Translations under genes and position numbers: made by a program | From: Neostapfia colusana | Taxonomy: Eukaryota; Streptophyta; Magnoliopsida; Poales; Poaceae | Reading direction: 5' to 3' | Assembly: GCA_030760725.1 (NCBI GenBank) | Contig: JASWHV010000008.1 | Span: 59,433,671 to 59,497,670, forward strand | DNA length: 64,000 nucleotides | The notes under the pieces: model-generated | Seen by the model: only the letters and a program-made list of their open reading frames with translations | The model's database searches: none | Told to the model about the DNA's origin: nothing | Part shown: positions 22,701 to 34,700 of the stretch, piece by piece | Numbering within the stretch: position 1 is the first letter of the stretch | Layout of the letters: each line of letters begins with the position of its first letter

Positions 22701-25700
22701 GTTGCCCCAACCATCTCCAATGTGAAGCTCTACCACGTGTTGATCGATGGTGGGGCGTCTTTCAGCGTTATCAGCCTCGCAGCCTGCAAGAAGCTACATA
22801 TCCCTATGTCCTAGCTTACCCCCTTGAGACCATTCTCGGGGGTAGGTCGGGACCCAATCTTCCCATGCGGTAGCATCTCTCTCCCGGTGACGTTCGGGAC
22901 GCCCGAGAACTACCGCACAGAAAGCGTCGTCTTCGACGTTGCGGAGGTCAGCCTCCCCTTCAACGCCATAATCGGCAGGCTGGCCCTGTAACGATTCATT
23001 GTAGTAGCCCACTACGGCTACCTCGTCCTGAAGATGCCAACCCCGAGGGGTGTCCTCAAGATCCGCGGAGACCGCACTGCGGCTGTCTCAACGCTGGAGA
23101 AGCTCAAAGCGCTGGCAGCTGCGCAGGAGGCTGCTTCCGGTCACGTAGAAGCTAGTCGACCATCTCCAAGCATGCGTTAGCGAGGGATGACATCTGCACC
23201 CCGTTTGCAGCCCTCGGACGGTGAGGAGGTACCAGTCAAGGTCGTCCAAGTCGGTCCTGGTGCCGCCCAGACCACCCGAATCGCTGGGAGTCTGGGTGAC
23301 AAATAGGAAGATGCGCTCGTCACCTTCCTTCGGGCAAATGTCGACATGTTTGCATGACAACCATCGGAAATGCCCGGGATCTCAGGGAGGTGATTGAGCA
23401 CCAACTGAAGATCCACCCCGATGCTAGGCCGGTCCAACAGAAGCCTCGGAAGCAATCCATCGAGCGGCAAAACTTCATCGGGGAAGAAATCAAGAAGTTA
23501 CTCGATGCCGGCTTCATTCGAGAGGTCTACCATCATCGATGGTCGACCAACCCTGTTGTCGTCCCCAAGGCTGGCGGGAAGCTTCGGATGTGCATCGACT
23601 ACACTACCCTCAATAAGGCATGTCCAAAGGATCCGTTTCTCTCCTCCGTATAGACCAAATAGTGGATTCTACATCTGGCTGTGATCTACTATGTTTACTA
23701 GACGCATATTCAGGTTTCCACCAAATACCTATGTCTAGGTAAGATGAAGAGCATACTGCCTTCATAACAGTAGATGGTCTATACTGCTATGTTTTCATGC
23801 CTTATGGTCTTAAGAATGCCCTTCCCACTTTTGTACGTGATGCATAAAACATTTGTGAATCTCATTCGTGACCTAGTAGAGGTGCATGTCAATGAAATCG
23901 TAATAAAGGTTAAGCCGCAAGCATCTCTGCTCGACAACCTAGCCCTAGTCTTCGACAGACTGTGCTTGACACGCACGAAGTTGAACCCAGACAAGTGTGT
24001 CTTTGGGGTCTCCGCTGGAAAGCTACTCGGTTTCTTGGTCTCACCCCGAGGGATCGAAGCGAACCCAGAGAAGATTAAGGCGATAGAGTTGATGCGGCCC
24101 CCAGCCCGCATCAAGGATGTGCAGAATCTTACCGGATGCTTGGCTGCGCTCAGTCGGTTTATCTCCATACTGGCTGAGCGGGCTCTTCCGTTCTTCAAGC
24201 TTCTATGCAAATCCGGTCCATTCGTATAGACCCAGGAGGCGGATGAGGCGTTCCAGGAGCTGAAGAAGTTCCTCACGACGCTACCGATCATGGTGGCCCC
24301 GGAACAAGGTCAGCCTCTACTCCTCTACATCGCTGCTACAACTGAGGTCGTGAGCATGGTTCTGCTCGCGGAGCGGCCAAAACTCCATCGACCTCAAGTC
24401 CCAAATAAGGCTCCTGCTGCCGTTGGTCTAGAGTCCCAGGACCTAGATTCCGCAGGAGACATGAGGGACGAGGAAATAGTTGGGTCCCAACCAGTCGAAC
24501 CTGACGATCAATGCATATCCGGGTCCGAGCTCCCGAAATGCAGTTGGACCTCCCCGAGAAGATCTAGCCAAGTCTCAGCCAGCTAGACCTGGCGACCAGT
24601 GCACATTTGGGTCCGAGCTCTCAGAGTGCAGTTTCGGACCCGGGGGCCAGGGGCCCTCCAGTCCCAGACTACTACAAGAGGACGCATCAAACCCCTTGGA
24701 AGGATCCGGACCGTCCAGCGTCCGGTCTACTTCATCAGTGAGGTCCTTCACGACGCCAAGACAAGATATCTGAAGGTGCACAAGCTGCTCTATGCAATCC
24801 TCGTTGCGTCTAGGAAGTTACGCCACTACTTCCAAGCTCACAAGATCTCAGTGGTCACTTCGTACCCATTGAGAACCGTCCTACACAGCTCCAACGCAAC
24901 CGGGAACATAGCCAAATGGGCTGCGGAGCTGGCGGAGTTCGAGCTAGACTTCATGCCGCTCCATGCGGTGAAGAGTCAGGCGCTAGCTGACTTCGTGGCA
25001 GAGTGGACGCCGCCACCGTGCCACCCAGGGGGCCAAGACATCTGTGGACCAGAGCCCAGAGCTCCGGTTTTCACTGGGCCTTACTGGACTCTCTTCTTTG
25101 ACGGCTCCTCACGCAAGCAAGGTGCCGGAGCGGGCAGTTCAAGTACATGGTGCGACTTGATTTTAAGGCAACCAACAACATGACGGAGTATGAAGCTCTC
25201 ATCGTTGGGTTAAAGACCGCGTTGTCCCCCAGCGTCCAGCAGTTGTTGGTCAAGGGTGATTCTCAGCTGATCATCAAGCAAGTCAAGGGAGATTGTTGCT
25301 GCAACGACCCATAGCTTGCAGCCTATCTCCTCCAAGTACAGAAGTTGGAGAAGGACTTCTTATCCTTGGATTTGTACCATGTTCCCCGCGCCAACAACAC
25401 AATAGCCGACGACCTATCAACGAAGGCTTCCACTTGGGCTCTGATGCCTGAGTGGGTCTTTGAAAGGAAGTTGTTGTGATCAACCGCCTGGCCGGCCGAA
25501 CCAGGCGAAAGGGTGGGACCAGCACCTCGAAGCTGGCGGTCCCTGCGGCCCTGCTACCATGGTGCCCGCCAAGGATCATAAGCATCACCGGGGACTGCGT
25601 GCAACCTGGCGCTCAAGATCCAAGTGCTCAAGTAGGTCCCGACGCATGGATCACGGAGATCTGTGACTACTTGAAAGACAATATCCTTCCCGATGAACGT

Positions 25701-28700
25701 GTATCCGATGAATTGATCGCTCGGTTGACTAAGAGATACGCGCTGGTAGAAGGGGATCTCTACTGGCGTCCTATTGCCGTGCATAACCCGAAAGAAAGGC
25801 TGCGACTTGCTCGTAGATATCCATGGAGGCGAGTATGGGAACCATGCATTTTCCCGCACGCTGGTCGGTAAAGCCTTCCAGCATGGCTTTTACTGGCCGA
25901 CAGCTCTCCAGGATGCTGTCGACCTGGTCAAGAGATGCAAGGCGTGCCAGTTTCACGCCAAGCAGATCCACACACCAGCGCGGACGCTGGAGATTATCCC
26001 GCCCTCATGGCCCCTCGCTGTGTGGGGGCTGGACATTATGGGGCCATTCCCCAGATCCGTCGGAGGGTGTCGATACCTCTACGTCGCCATAGACAAGTTC
26101 ACCAAGTGGCCGGAAGCCGCCCCTGTAGTGACAATCAACAAGCAGTCAACAGTCAAGTTCATCAAGTCGATCATCTGCCGGTTCGGGGTCCCGAACAGAA
26201 TCATCACCGACAACGGGACCCAGTTCACTAGTGCAGTGTTCCAAGATTATTGCGAAGAGCTCGGCATCCAAGTTTGCTATGCTTCCGTTGCTTACCCAGA
26301 GAGCAGCGGTCAAGTCGAAAGAGCAAACACCAAGATACTCAGGGGACTCAAGACGTGCACCTACGACAGCTTGAAGAAGCACGGTGCCATTTGGGTTGAA
26401 GAGCTTTCGTGTGCACTGTGGGCTAGCCGGACGTCCCTCAGTCGCGCGACAGGGGAAACGCCCTTCTTCCTGGTGTATGGGGTTGAGGCCGTCCTCCCCC
26501 CCCCCCCGGGAAATCACCATGGGCTCATTCCGTGTCCAAGCGTACGACGAAGCCACGCAGGACCAGCTCCGGCGTGAAGATATCAATCTTGTCGATGAGC
26601 GAAGGTGGCAAGCAACTGCTCGAAACGCGCGATACCGTCAAGCGCTCCGACGTTACCAGCAGCGGTTCGTGCGGAGTAAACAGCTCGAGGTGGGCGACTT
26701 GGTGCTTCGGTGAATACTTTCTCGAGAAGGGAAGACAAACTCTCGCCCAGCTGGGAGGGTCCTTTCCAAGTGACACAAGTATGTTGCCCCGGGTGCGTCT
26801 GCCTGGCCACGGAGGATGGGGTACCTCTACCCAATCCATGGAACGTAGAACACCTCCGCAAGTTATATCCTTAGCGCAGCGGTAGGGTTCTATTTTCTCT
26901 GTAAGGGTGTCATAGTGTCTAGGAAGAGCGCTTAGAACAGCTAATCTCCGGAGGAGTCCTACTAGTCTTGTCATCCGGAGCGGGTCGCTGCCTTCTTGTA
27001 CGGCTTGTCCCCTCCTATGAATGAAGCCTGAAAAGAGAAAATTTTGTCTTACCCTGCGTATTCTCTCTTTACAGTCTGTGCTTACTCATGCATATCAACT
27101 GTAAATGGCATGTCCGGAGCCAGTCCTACACACTTGTCCTAGGTCCCGTTGCACTAGAAGGTCTCCACGCTGAAAGGTTGACGTCCGTGGGAGGTCCAGG
27201 ACACGCAACCAGCTTAGCCTGGTTCCTTACCCTAAGCCTGCCGCATTGCCCCCCTGCGCTACAACCAAGTACTTGGGGGCCAGAAGAAACACGCCTGTCG
27301 AAGTGTGTGGTCGACACTTCCCCCGGACCTGCTCTGGGCAGCCCGCGGAGGTTCTTTTTCAGAGGGGCTAGTCGCTTGCGGAGAGCTTCAGCGTTAGGGA
27401 CGAGTGAGGGAGAAGCTTGACACGGCGAGTTTTACGTGGTTCAGGCCGCCGGAGCGTAAAACCCTACGTCCACGGTGAGCAGAGGTGCTCGCTGTATTGC
27501 TTGTTGCTCAGAACCGGAGTCCTGAGCTTGAGGGTGAGTGATGCCTAGGATGCGAGTTCACAGAGTTTGAACCCTTGCTAACGTTGCCTACCCGAGCCTT
27601 TTATAGTCCAAGGCTCGAGCGGCTTACAAGGGGGGCCCGGGACCCGACAGGTGGTCCCGGGGAGATTGCCTGTCGACTATCGTATCTGAAGTTATGTCGG
27701 TAGTTGTCTCTAGCGAAGGCTTCCGAGTCTTTGTTCTGCCGCCTTGCCCATGCCGCAAGCTAGTCGTAGTGGTTGATGACGGCGGGGGCGGCAGGGGATG
27801 TCTTGTCGCTGTGTTTATTGGCTGGCAGGTTCTGACACGGCGCGCCAGTCTGCGATGCGACTAGGCGCAACAGCACCTGACAGAGGCGTGCTCCGCGTCT
27901 CCGCGTCTTGGGAAGGCGCGGGCCTTGAATACCTTGTACGGGCAAGGTATGGTGCGTCTTTACGCCTGCTGCCTACCGCGCGGGGGCAGGCAGCGCCGTC
28001 CTGCTGGCCACGTGGCGGGGCCGGAGCTCTCCTCTGAGGAGAGGGAGGTCCGGCCCCGCGGGACACGTGGAGCCTTCGGACCTCTCCCCGCGGAGGGGGG
28101 AGGTCCGGCTTCTGTCGACCACGTGGCGGGCCCGGAGCTCTCCTCTGAGGAGAGGGAGGTCCGGCCCCGCGGGACACGTGGCGCCTTCGGAGCTCTCCCC
28201 GCGGAGGGGGGAGGTCCGGCTGCTGCTGGCCACGTGGCGGGCTCGGAGCTCTCCTCTGAGGAGAGGGAGGTCCGGCCCCGCTGGACACGTGGCGCCTTCG
28301 GAGCTCTCCCTGCGGAGAAGGGTGAGATTCTTAGGCATTTTCCCCTGTGCGCAGGGGTACCCCATATCGTGGGTACCGACAGTGGCCCCCGGGCCAATCT
28401 CGGGGGAGATAGCGAGCCCGAGGTGGGGCCTCCGTCTCTTCTGTTCCGCGCACTTTCTCTAAGTACCGTATTGACCGCTGCCGGAGCACGAACAGTCGCG
28501 GGATCGTGGGAGCATGCGCCCACTTGATGGTTGCTTTTACTGCGGTGGTTCCCAAGGCTGCCACTTCTGCATGTTGCGGCGCTTTCTTCGGGAACCGCCG
28601 AAGCGCCTTGCCGGCTCGTCTTCTTGGGAGACTGACTCCTTGACCCACCGCTTCAGCTGGACGGCTTGGGGCCACCTGTCATCGGCGCTCGGTCTTGGAG

Positions 28701-31700
28701 CCGAAGCGGTTGCCCATGGGGTGTATTCGAAGAGTTTCGAATCACTTCGAATCGCACCTGGGAAGTTTTAAAAAGGGGATCTTACCCACATCACGGCTTC
28801 CCTTCGCACTTCCCAGCGCTTTTCCTTGAATTCTTGCGCCCTTGTCTTCCCTATCCTTGAGCTCTCCCCTGTCATGGTTTCCAACCCGCCCCCAGAGAAG
28901 AAGCGCGCTCGATCTCCTCCGGTGGCGGCATCTGTGCCAAGTCGGGGAAACAGGGTGCCTGCACCTCCTGCTTCTGGAGATGGCGCTCCGTCTGGTGGCG
29001 ACCCCAAGAGGTCTCGGGCTCATCATCCCGACGGGACTCCTCTTAAGCGACAACAGGCCGAAGGTTCCCGGACGTCGCGCCCTCCCTCCTCAAGCAGCGG
29101 AGTCTCCAGGGAACTTGTTGATGCGTCAAGGGGAGCTTCTGGAGCGTCCCCTGCTCCGTCAGTCCAGGCGACTGCGGAGCGGCCGTGGGCGGGCTCTGGG
29201 GGTCCTACCTCGGCTCGGAAGTCGGGGTTCAGGGCTCGTTGGAGTGCTCGCGTTTCTCGACCGTCCCCGACTGATAGGGAGTCTGCGCCGTTGCGCTCGG
29301 AAACCGGGACAGCTGCCGCGGCCCCCAAGCCAGCGCGAGTTCCTCCTGTTCCGGTCTGCCCGGATTCTATGTCAGCGTCAACCGGACCTGCTCGTCCCTC
29401 TCCACCGGCTGAGGGGCCAGCTGTCAGTGAGGGTTCGGCGGGTCCATCTGTCGAGGTCCCGGTGCCAACTTCTCCTGACCGGCGTCTCATCCCGGCCCCC
29501 GGCGTGTCGTCTTTTCTTGAGGACGATGTGATGGAGGAGATCGGGGGTGCCGCTCCGGCCTCTGCTGCCCCACTGCCCCTGGCGGATGCCTTCGTGCTCG
29601 CCCAAGCGAGCGTCCAGCAGGTCCTGGCCGCGCTTGGTCGTGAGCGAGAGGAGCATGCGGTTGAGAGGGATCGCCTCCTCATCTGGGGGAACCTTTTGCG
29701 GGAGCGGACCGCGAAGGTCAAGGGCGAGCTCGACTCCAGGCGGGAGTCGCTTGACATCATGGGAGCGCTCCTCGGCCGGCAGAAGCGGGCTATTGACCGC
29801 CTGGACTCCGAGACGCGGCGGCTCCACAAGGAGGCCCTTGAGGCGCATGCCCAGGCCGAGGAGAGCCTCTCTTCCGTGGAAGAGATACGGCAGAGGCTGG
29901 AGTGCCGTAAGCGCGCCGTTGAGGACCAGGAGCGCTCTGTGGCAGCCGAGGCGGAGAGGGTCGCCGCGCGTCTGGCGGCAGGCGAGGGCAACCTGCGCAC
30001 TCGTGCCAGGGAGCTAGAGGCCCGGAAGGCAGACCTCGCCACGAGGGAAGAGCAGGTCTCCCGGGAACGCCAGGCGATCCTGGATCGGGAGTTGGCTGCC
30101 GACTTCCGGGCTTCTGAGTTGGAGCGGCTCGCCCAGACTCTCCGCCTTCGGGAAAGCTCCCTGGCGGTCAAGGAGAAGGAATTCTCCGAGGGAAACCGCG
30201 ACGCCCTGCATGCGGCCCGCCGCGAGGTAGAGGAGCTTTTGGCCTTGCGGTCCTCCGAGGCGCGTGCGGTCTCGAGCTTCGTCGATCAGGCAGGGTCCGC
30301 CTTGGTCCCTCTTGGCTTCAGCCCGGTGAAGGCGGCGGCTCCTGCGCTGAAGGTGGCCGAGGTGATCCCCGCGCTGGAGTCAATCGGCGCCAAGCTCAAC
30401 AGGCTAGACACAGTGGTCGCCAACGAGCTTGAGGCAGAGGGACGGGGCCTGGCCTTAGAGGTTGCCACGCATGTGTTGGCATGCTTCAGGAGCCGGGACC
30501 CTTCTTTCTCACTGGAGCCAGCGAGAGAGGGCCCTGCCGCGGAGCGGGAGGAGACTGCCAGGGCTGAAGTGGGGGATGTGGCCGCCCTTGTAGCCTCTAG
30601 GTTCCGGCGCGAGCTAGGAGGACCCTAGGACTTGTTTCTTTCTTTTTATCGAGTCTGTAGTCCAGCTCATGGAGTCATGAATAAATAGACTCTTGTGACC
30701 CTTTGTGTCTGTGACGCTTTTGTCTTCTTCTTGGTTTCGCCTGGTCGAGCCTTTAGCTCCGCAAGGTACTCAGAGGCCTTCACCAATCTCGAAGCTCTGC
30801 ACAGACACCTTCCCCGGGTCCTTACTGCATTAAGGGCCCCGGAGGTCTCCGGAGCTCACCCCCTGAGGATGGGGGGGTCCGGATCTGCCGACCACGTGGC
30901 GGGCCCGGAGCTCCCCTCTAAGGAGAGGGAGGTCCGGCCCCGCGGGACACGTGGAGCCTTCAGAGCCCCCCCCCCGGAGGGGGAGGTCCGGCTTCCGCCG
31001 GCCACGTGGCGGGTCCGGAGCCCCTCTTGAGGAGGCGGGAGCTCCGGCCCCGCTGGACACGTGGGGCCTTCGGGCCCCGTCCCTGTTGAAGGGGCGAAAC
31101 CCGGACCTTCCAGTCCGGCGCTGGAGTAGTCGATGGCTCCTTGCCCCCCACCTCATGCAGCCCCTGTAGCTATAACCTGGAGGTCCTGCACACAGGTAGA
31201 GGAAACGTGATTCTCCTCGGGGGGTCCTCCCTTTCCCGTCTCTTAGTCTTATTCGGCTTATGGTCCTAGTCCGGTATACGGGACTTGGGCAATTCTCTGC
31301 GCGAGGCACCGGGGCTCCGGCTCCCTGCAAGGTCCGGGTACGACCGTCCGGCCCCTAGTACCGGACCGTACGCCGGGGAAGCAGAGTGCACAGGCTTTGG
31401 GTACGGAACCAGGCAAAGCGGCTGTACTCCCCTGGACCTCCGGAGGGCAGGGTGCGCACGCTTTGGGTACAGAGCCGGCTAAGCGGGATACGCACCCTGG
31501 ACCCCCCATGCACGGCGCCGGCCTTTCCTGGAGGTGACCAACTGGCACCGCAACACCTGACTGGGGGAGGCCCGAGAGGCCCCCCTGGCCATCGGCAGGT
31601 GCCTCAAGTGCAACCGCCTTCGGTAGGATAGCAAATGCTGACTATGGATGAGCGTGGGAAAAGGGGAGCTAAATGTACGGTGAACATACATAGAAAGTGT

Positions 31701-34700
31701 GGTCATAAAAACTAATACGTAATTTAAATGAGCACATGAGAGAGAGCGAAGTAGAACAGGTTTCTGAGTAAATGCCCATAGGGGAAAGTCAGGCTGTACA
31801 TGGAGGCAACGACCCGCCTCATTAAGAAGGGAAGCAAGACTCTACGCGCTTAGGGTCGGAACCAGGCCAAGCTGGACGTAATCCTGGACCGTCCCCTGAG
31901 ACTTAGCTGCCCCGAGCGTTGTTCCTAGACTCTATGGGATTTATTACAGAAGGGTATGGCCCTGTTCTACTAACGCTCAGGAGGTAGGACTTACAGTGTT
32001 GTTCCATGCCAAGGGTTTGGGAACGGATCCCATCCTTGGTTGGAAGGCATGTGTACCTGGGACGGCGACTTTCGTGACTTGAAAGGGACCTTCCCGGCTG
32101 GGGGAGAGTTTATAGGTCCTTCGCGGGAAAGTGTGTGCCGCGGCACCAGGTCGCCTTCTTGCAGGTCCCTGACGCGCTTGGTCCTTTGGCGGTAGTGCTA
32201 GAGCACCAGCCGAGACCGTGCGTTGTGGGGTGTCACCTGCAGCCGGGCCTCGTCGACGAGGTCATCATCTTCACGCTGGAGCGGGTCCTGCGCGGCTTCT
32301 CCTGGGAGCCCCGGGGTATCCTCCCCTTCTTGCTAAGGCCTTCAAGGGGTAGGAGGACCCGGACTCTCTTTGGGAGACCCAAGGCGTCTTTCCCCTTCTG
32401 GCTAAGGCCTTCAAGAGGTTGGGAGACCCTGGGTGGCCCCCAGGAGGTACGGCCGAGGCACAGAGACGTGCACTCGGGTGGAGTTGGCCCGGTTCTGCAC
32501 TGTCGGGGCTGGTGCTTGGGCTGTTGCAACTACTTGGAGCTTCTCCAAGGTTGATATCGCAGCAGCGCAGTCTCCACGGACTTCCCGGGGCGGCCGTAGT
32601 TGGCTATTGCCCCGGCTCGTCACCACCGGAGCGGGAGTCCTCACCGTTGTGCACCGTCTTTATGACGCGCTGAGGCTCCTGAAACCCCACCTGGTGGCCG
32701 ACGCTGACTGAGGCGTCGACCTTCTGCTTGCCCTCCCTTTGAGGGAGGGGCGGAGCATCAGCTCTTAGCTGCCTCCCTTTGCGGAAGCGCTCTGCGAGCC
32801 TCTGGATGTCCCAGCACTCGACAGCAGTATGATTGTTGGTGCCATGCATGGGGCATAGCTCCTCTTGGTCACCATCTGTGGCCGGTGACTGTCGCTGCCT
32901 TTTGTCGGGGCGCGACTCCCGAGCTCCACTGGGCGCCGCTGCTGCAGTAACGGGAGCCGCGGCCGGTGACTTCATCTTGCCACTGCCCCGGTTCTTGGTC
33001 TTCTTGCCGCCTCCATAGGAAGCAGCGCCAGATCCGGGCTGTCCTCCTGACTCGGAGGCTGGCAGGGAGTGCCAGTTCCGCCCTTCTGCTGCTATGGCGC
33101 ACTTGTCCGCCAGGCTGAAGAGCTCTGAGACGTCGCGGACCTCTCTGGTCGCGAGCTTCTCAAGCATCTTCTTGTCCCGGACGCCTTGCCGAAACGCCAC
33201 CACCACAGAAGCATTTTGGATATGTGGGATGGTGTTCCGTACCTGGGAGAACCGCTGGATGAAAGAGCGCAGCGATTCCCCAGGTTGTTGTATGGCGTGG
33301 AGGTCGAGCTCCGTGCCAGGCCGGGTGTAGGAACTGCCGAAGTTGGCGGTGAACTGCCGGCAGAGCTTTCCCCAGGAAGTTATGGAACCCTGGGGGAGGT
33401 TCATGAGCCAAGACCGGGCTGGGCCGGTCAAGGCGACGGGGAAGTAGTTGGCCATGACGGCCTCGTCCCCTCCTGCAACAAGGACAGCGGTGGAGTAGAT
33501 CTGGAGGAACTCCGACGGGTTGACGCTGCCGTCATACTTCTCGGGCAGGTGCGGCCGAAACTTGCGCGGCCACCTCGCGAAGCGAAGGTGGGGCGCCAGG
33601 GCCGCACATCCTACTCCTGTTGCTGCAGGCGTTGGTGCTGCGAACGCTTGGTTCGCTGCTGGCACTGTGTACCCCGGTATGGGCAAGGCTGCGCCATAGA
33701 CCGGGGGCGCCGTTTGCAGGGCATATGGCTGTGGCATATGCTGCGTGGCATATGCCTGGGGCAGAGATCGCGTGGTGAAGGTCTGTGCCTCAGGCAGGGT
33801 CGAGGCTGACGTCATGCTGTCGCCGGCCTCTTGGTTGCGACGCTTTTCTCGTCGTCGCTCGAGGAACACTCGGGCATCTTGGCCCAAGTGGCATCGTTCC
33901 AGCTCTGTCCTCAGGTCCGTCGATGGGAGCCTGGTGGAGCTGGAGTCCGTCGTCTGCCCGTCAACCGTTGGCGTGCGCGTCAGCGACACAGCCGGTTGGC
34001 CGGGGCGTCGTCCCCGCCGAAGTCGAGGGTTTGCGGCGGCGACGACAAGGCGGTCTACTTCGCGAATCCACTGCTGGGTCGCTGCCTGAGGCGCGTCCCC
34101 AGCAGGTGGATTGCGCAGTAGCGCTCTTGCTGCAGCTAGCGCGCCCCCGTGGGGAACGCTCAGCGCTGCAGAAGATCTCACGTTAGCTGGAGCCTGCATT
34201 GCCAGAGTCGGCTGCTGGCTTACAGCTTGCGCCGACACACTCCGTCATGAGTGTGTCGACACGTATTCCCTGCTAGTCACGGTCCGTCGTGAACGCGGGG
34301 GAGGAGAGCTTGCCGCTGAAGGAAGCTCCGTCATCTTTGTCGGCAGAAGCTCGTCGCGCAAGGGAAAAGCCCCCTACCTGGCGCGCCAAATGTCGAAGTG
34401 TGTGGTCGACACTTCCCCCGGACCTGCTCTGGGCAGCCCGCGGAGGTTCTTTTTCGGAGGGGCTAGTCGCTTGCGGAGAGCTTCAGCGTTAGGGACGAGT
34501 GAGGGAGAAGCTTGACACGGCGAGTTTTACGTGGTTCAGGCCGCCGAAGCATAAAACCCTATGTCCACAGTGAGCAGAGGTGCTCGCTGTATTGCTTGTT
34601 GCTCAGAACCGGAGTCCTGAGCTTGAGGGTGAGTGATGCCTAGGATGCGAGTTTACAGAGTTCGAACCCTTGCTAACGTTGCCTACCAGAGCCTTTTATA

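Noticed and set aside
27815..28527. Several open frames of 130-200 aa on both strands (and copies near 34937-35568, 36769-37252 and 44042-44619)
   Set aside because: They are products of the 111-bp G+C-rich LTR repeats; all frames are open because of composition.
29023..30171. Minus-strand open frame of 382 aa in element A (and a similar 444-aa one at 37850-39184 in B)
   Set aside because: Ser/Arg-rich composition is the reverse-complement shadow of the Glu/Ala/Leu-rich coiled-coil ORF on the plus strand. It has no domain and its start and end are not conserved between A and B.
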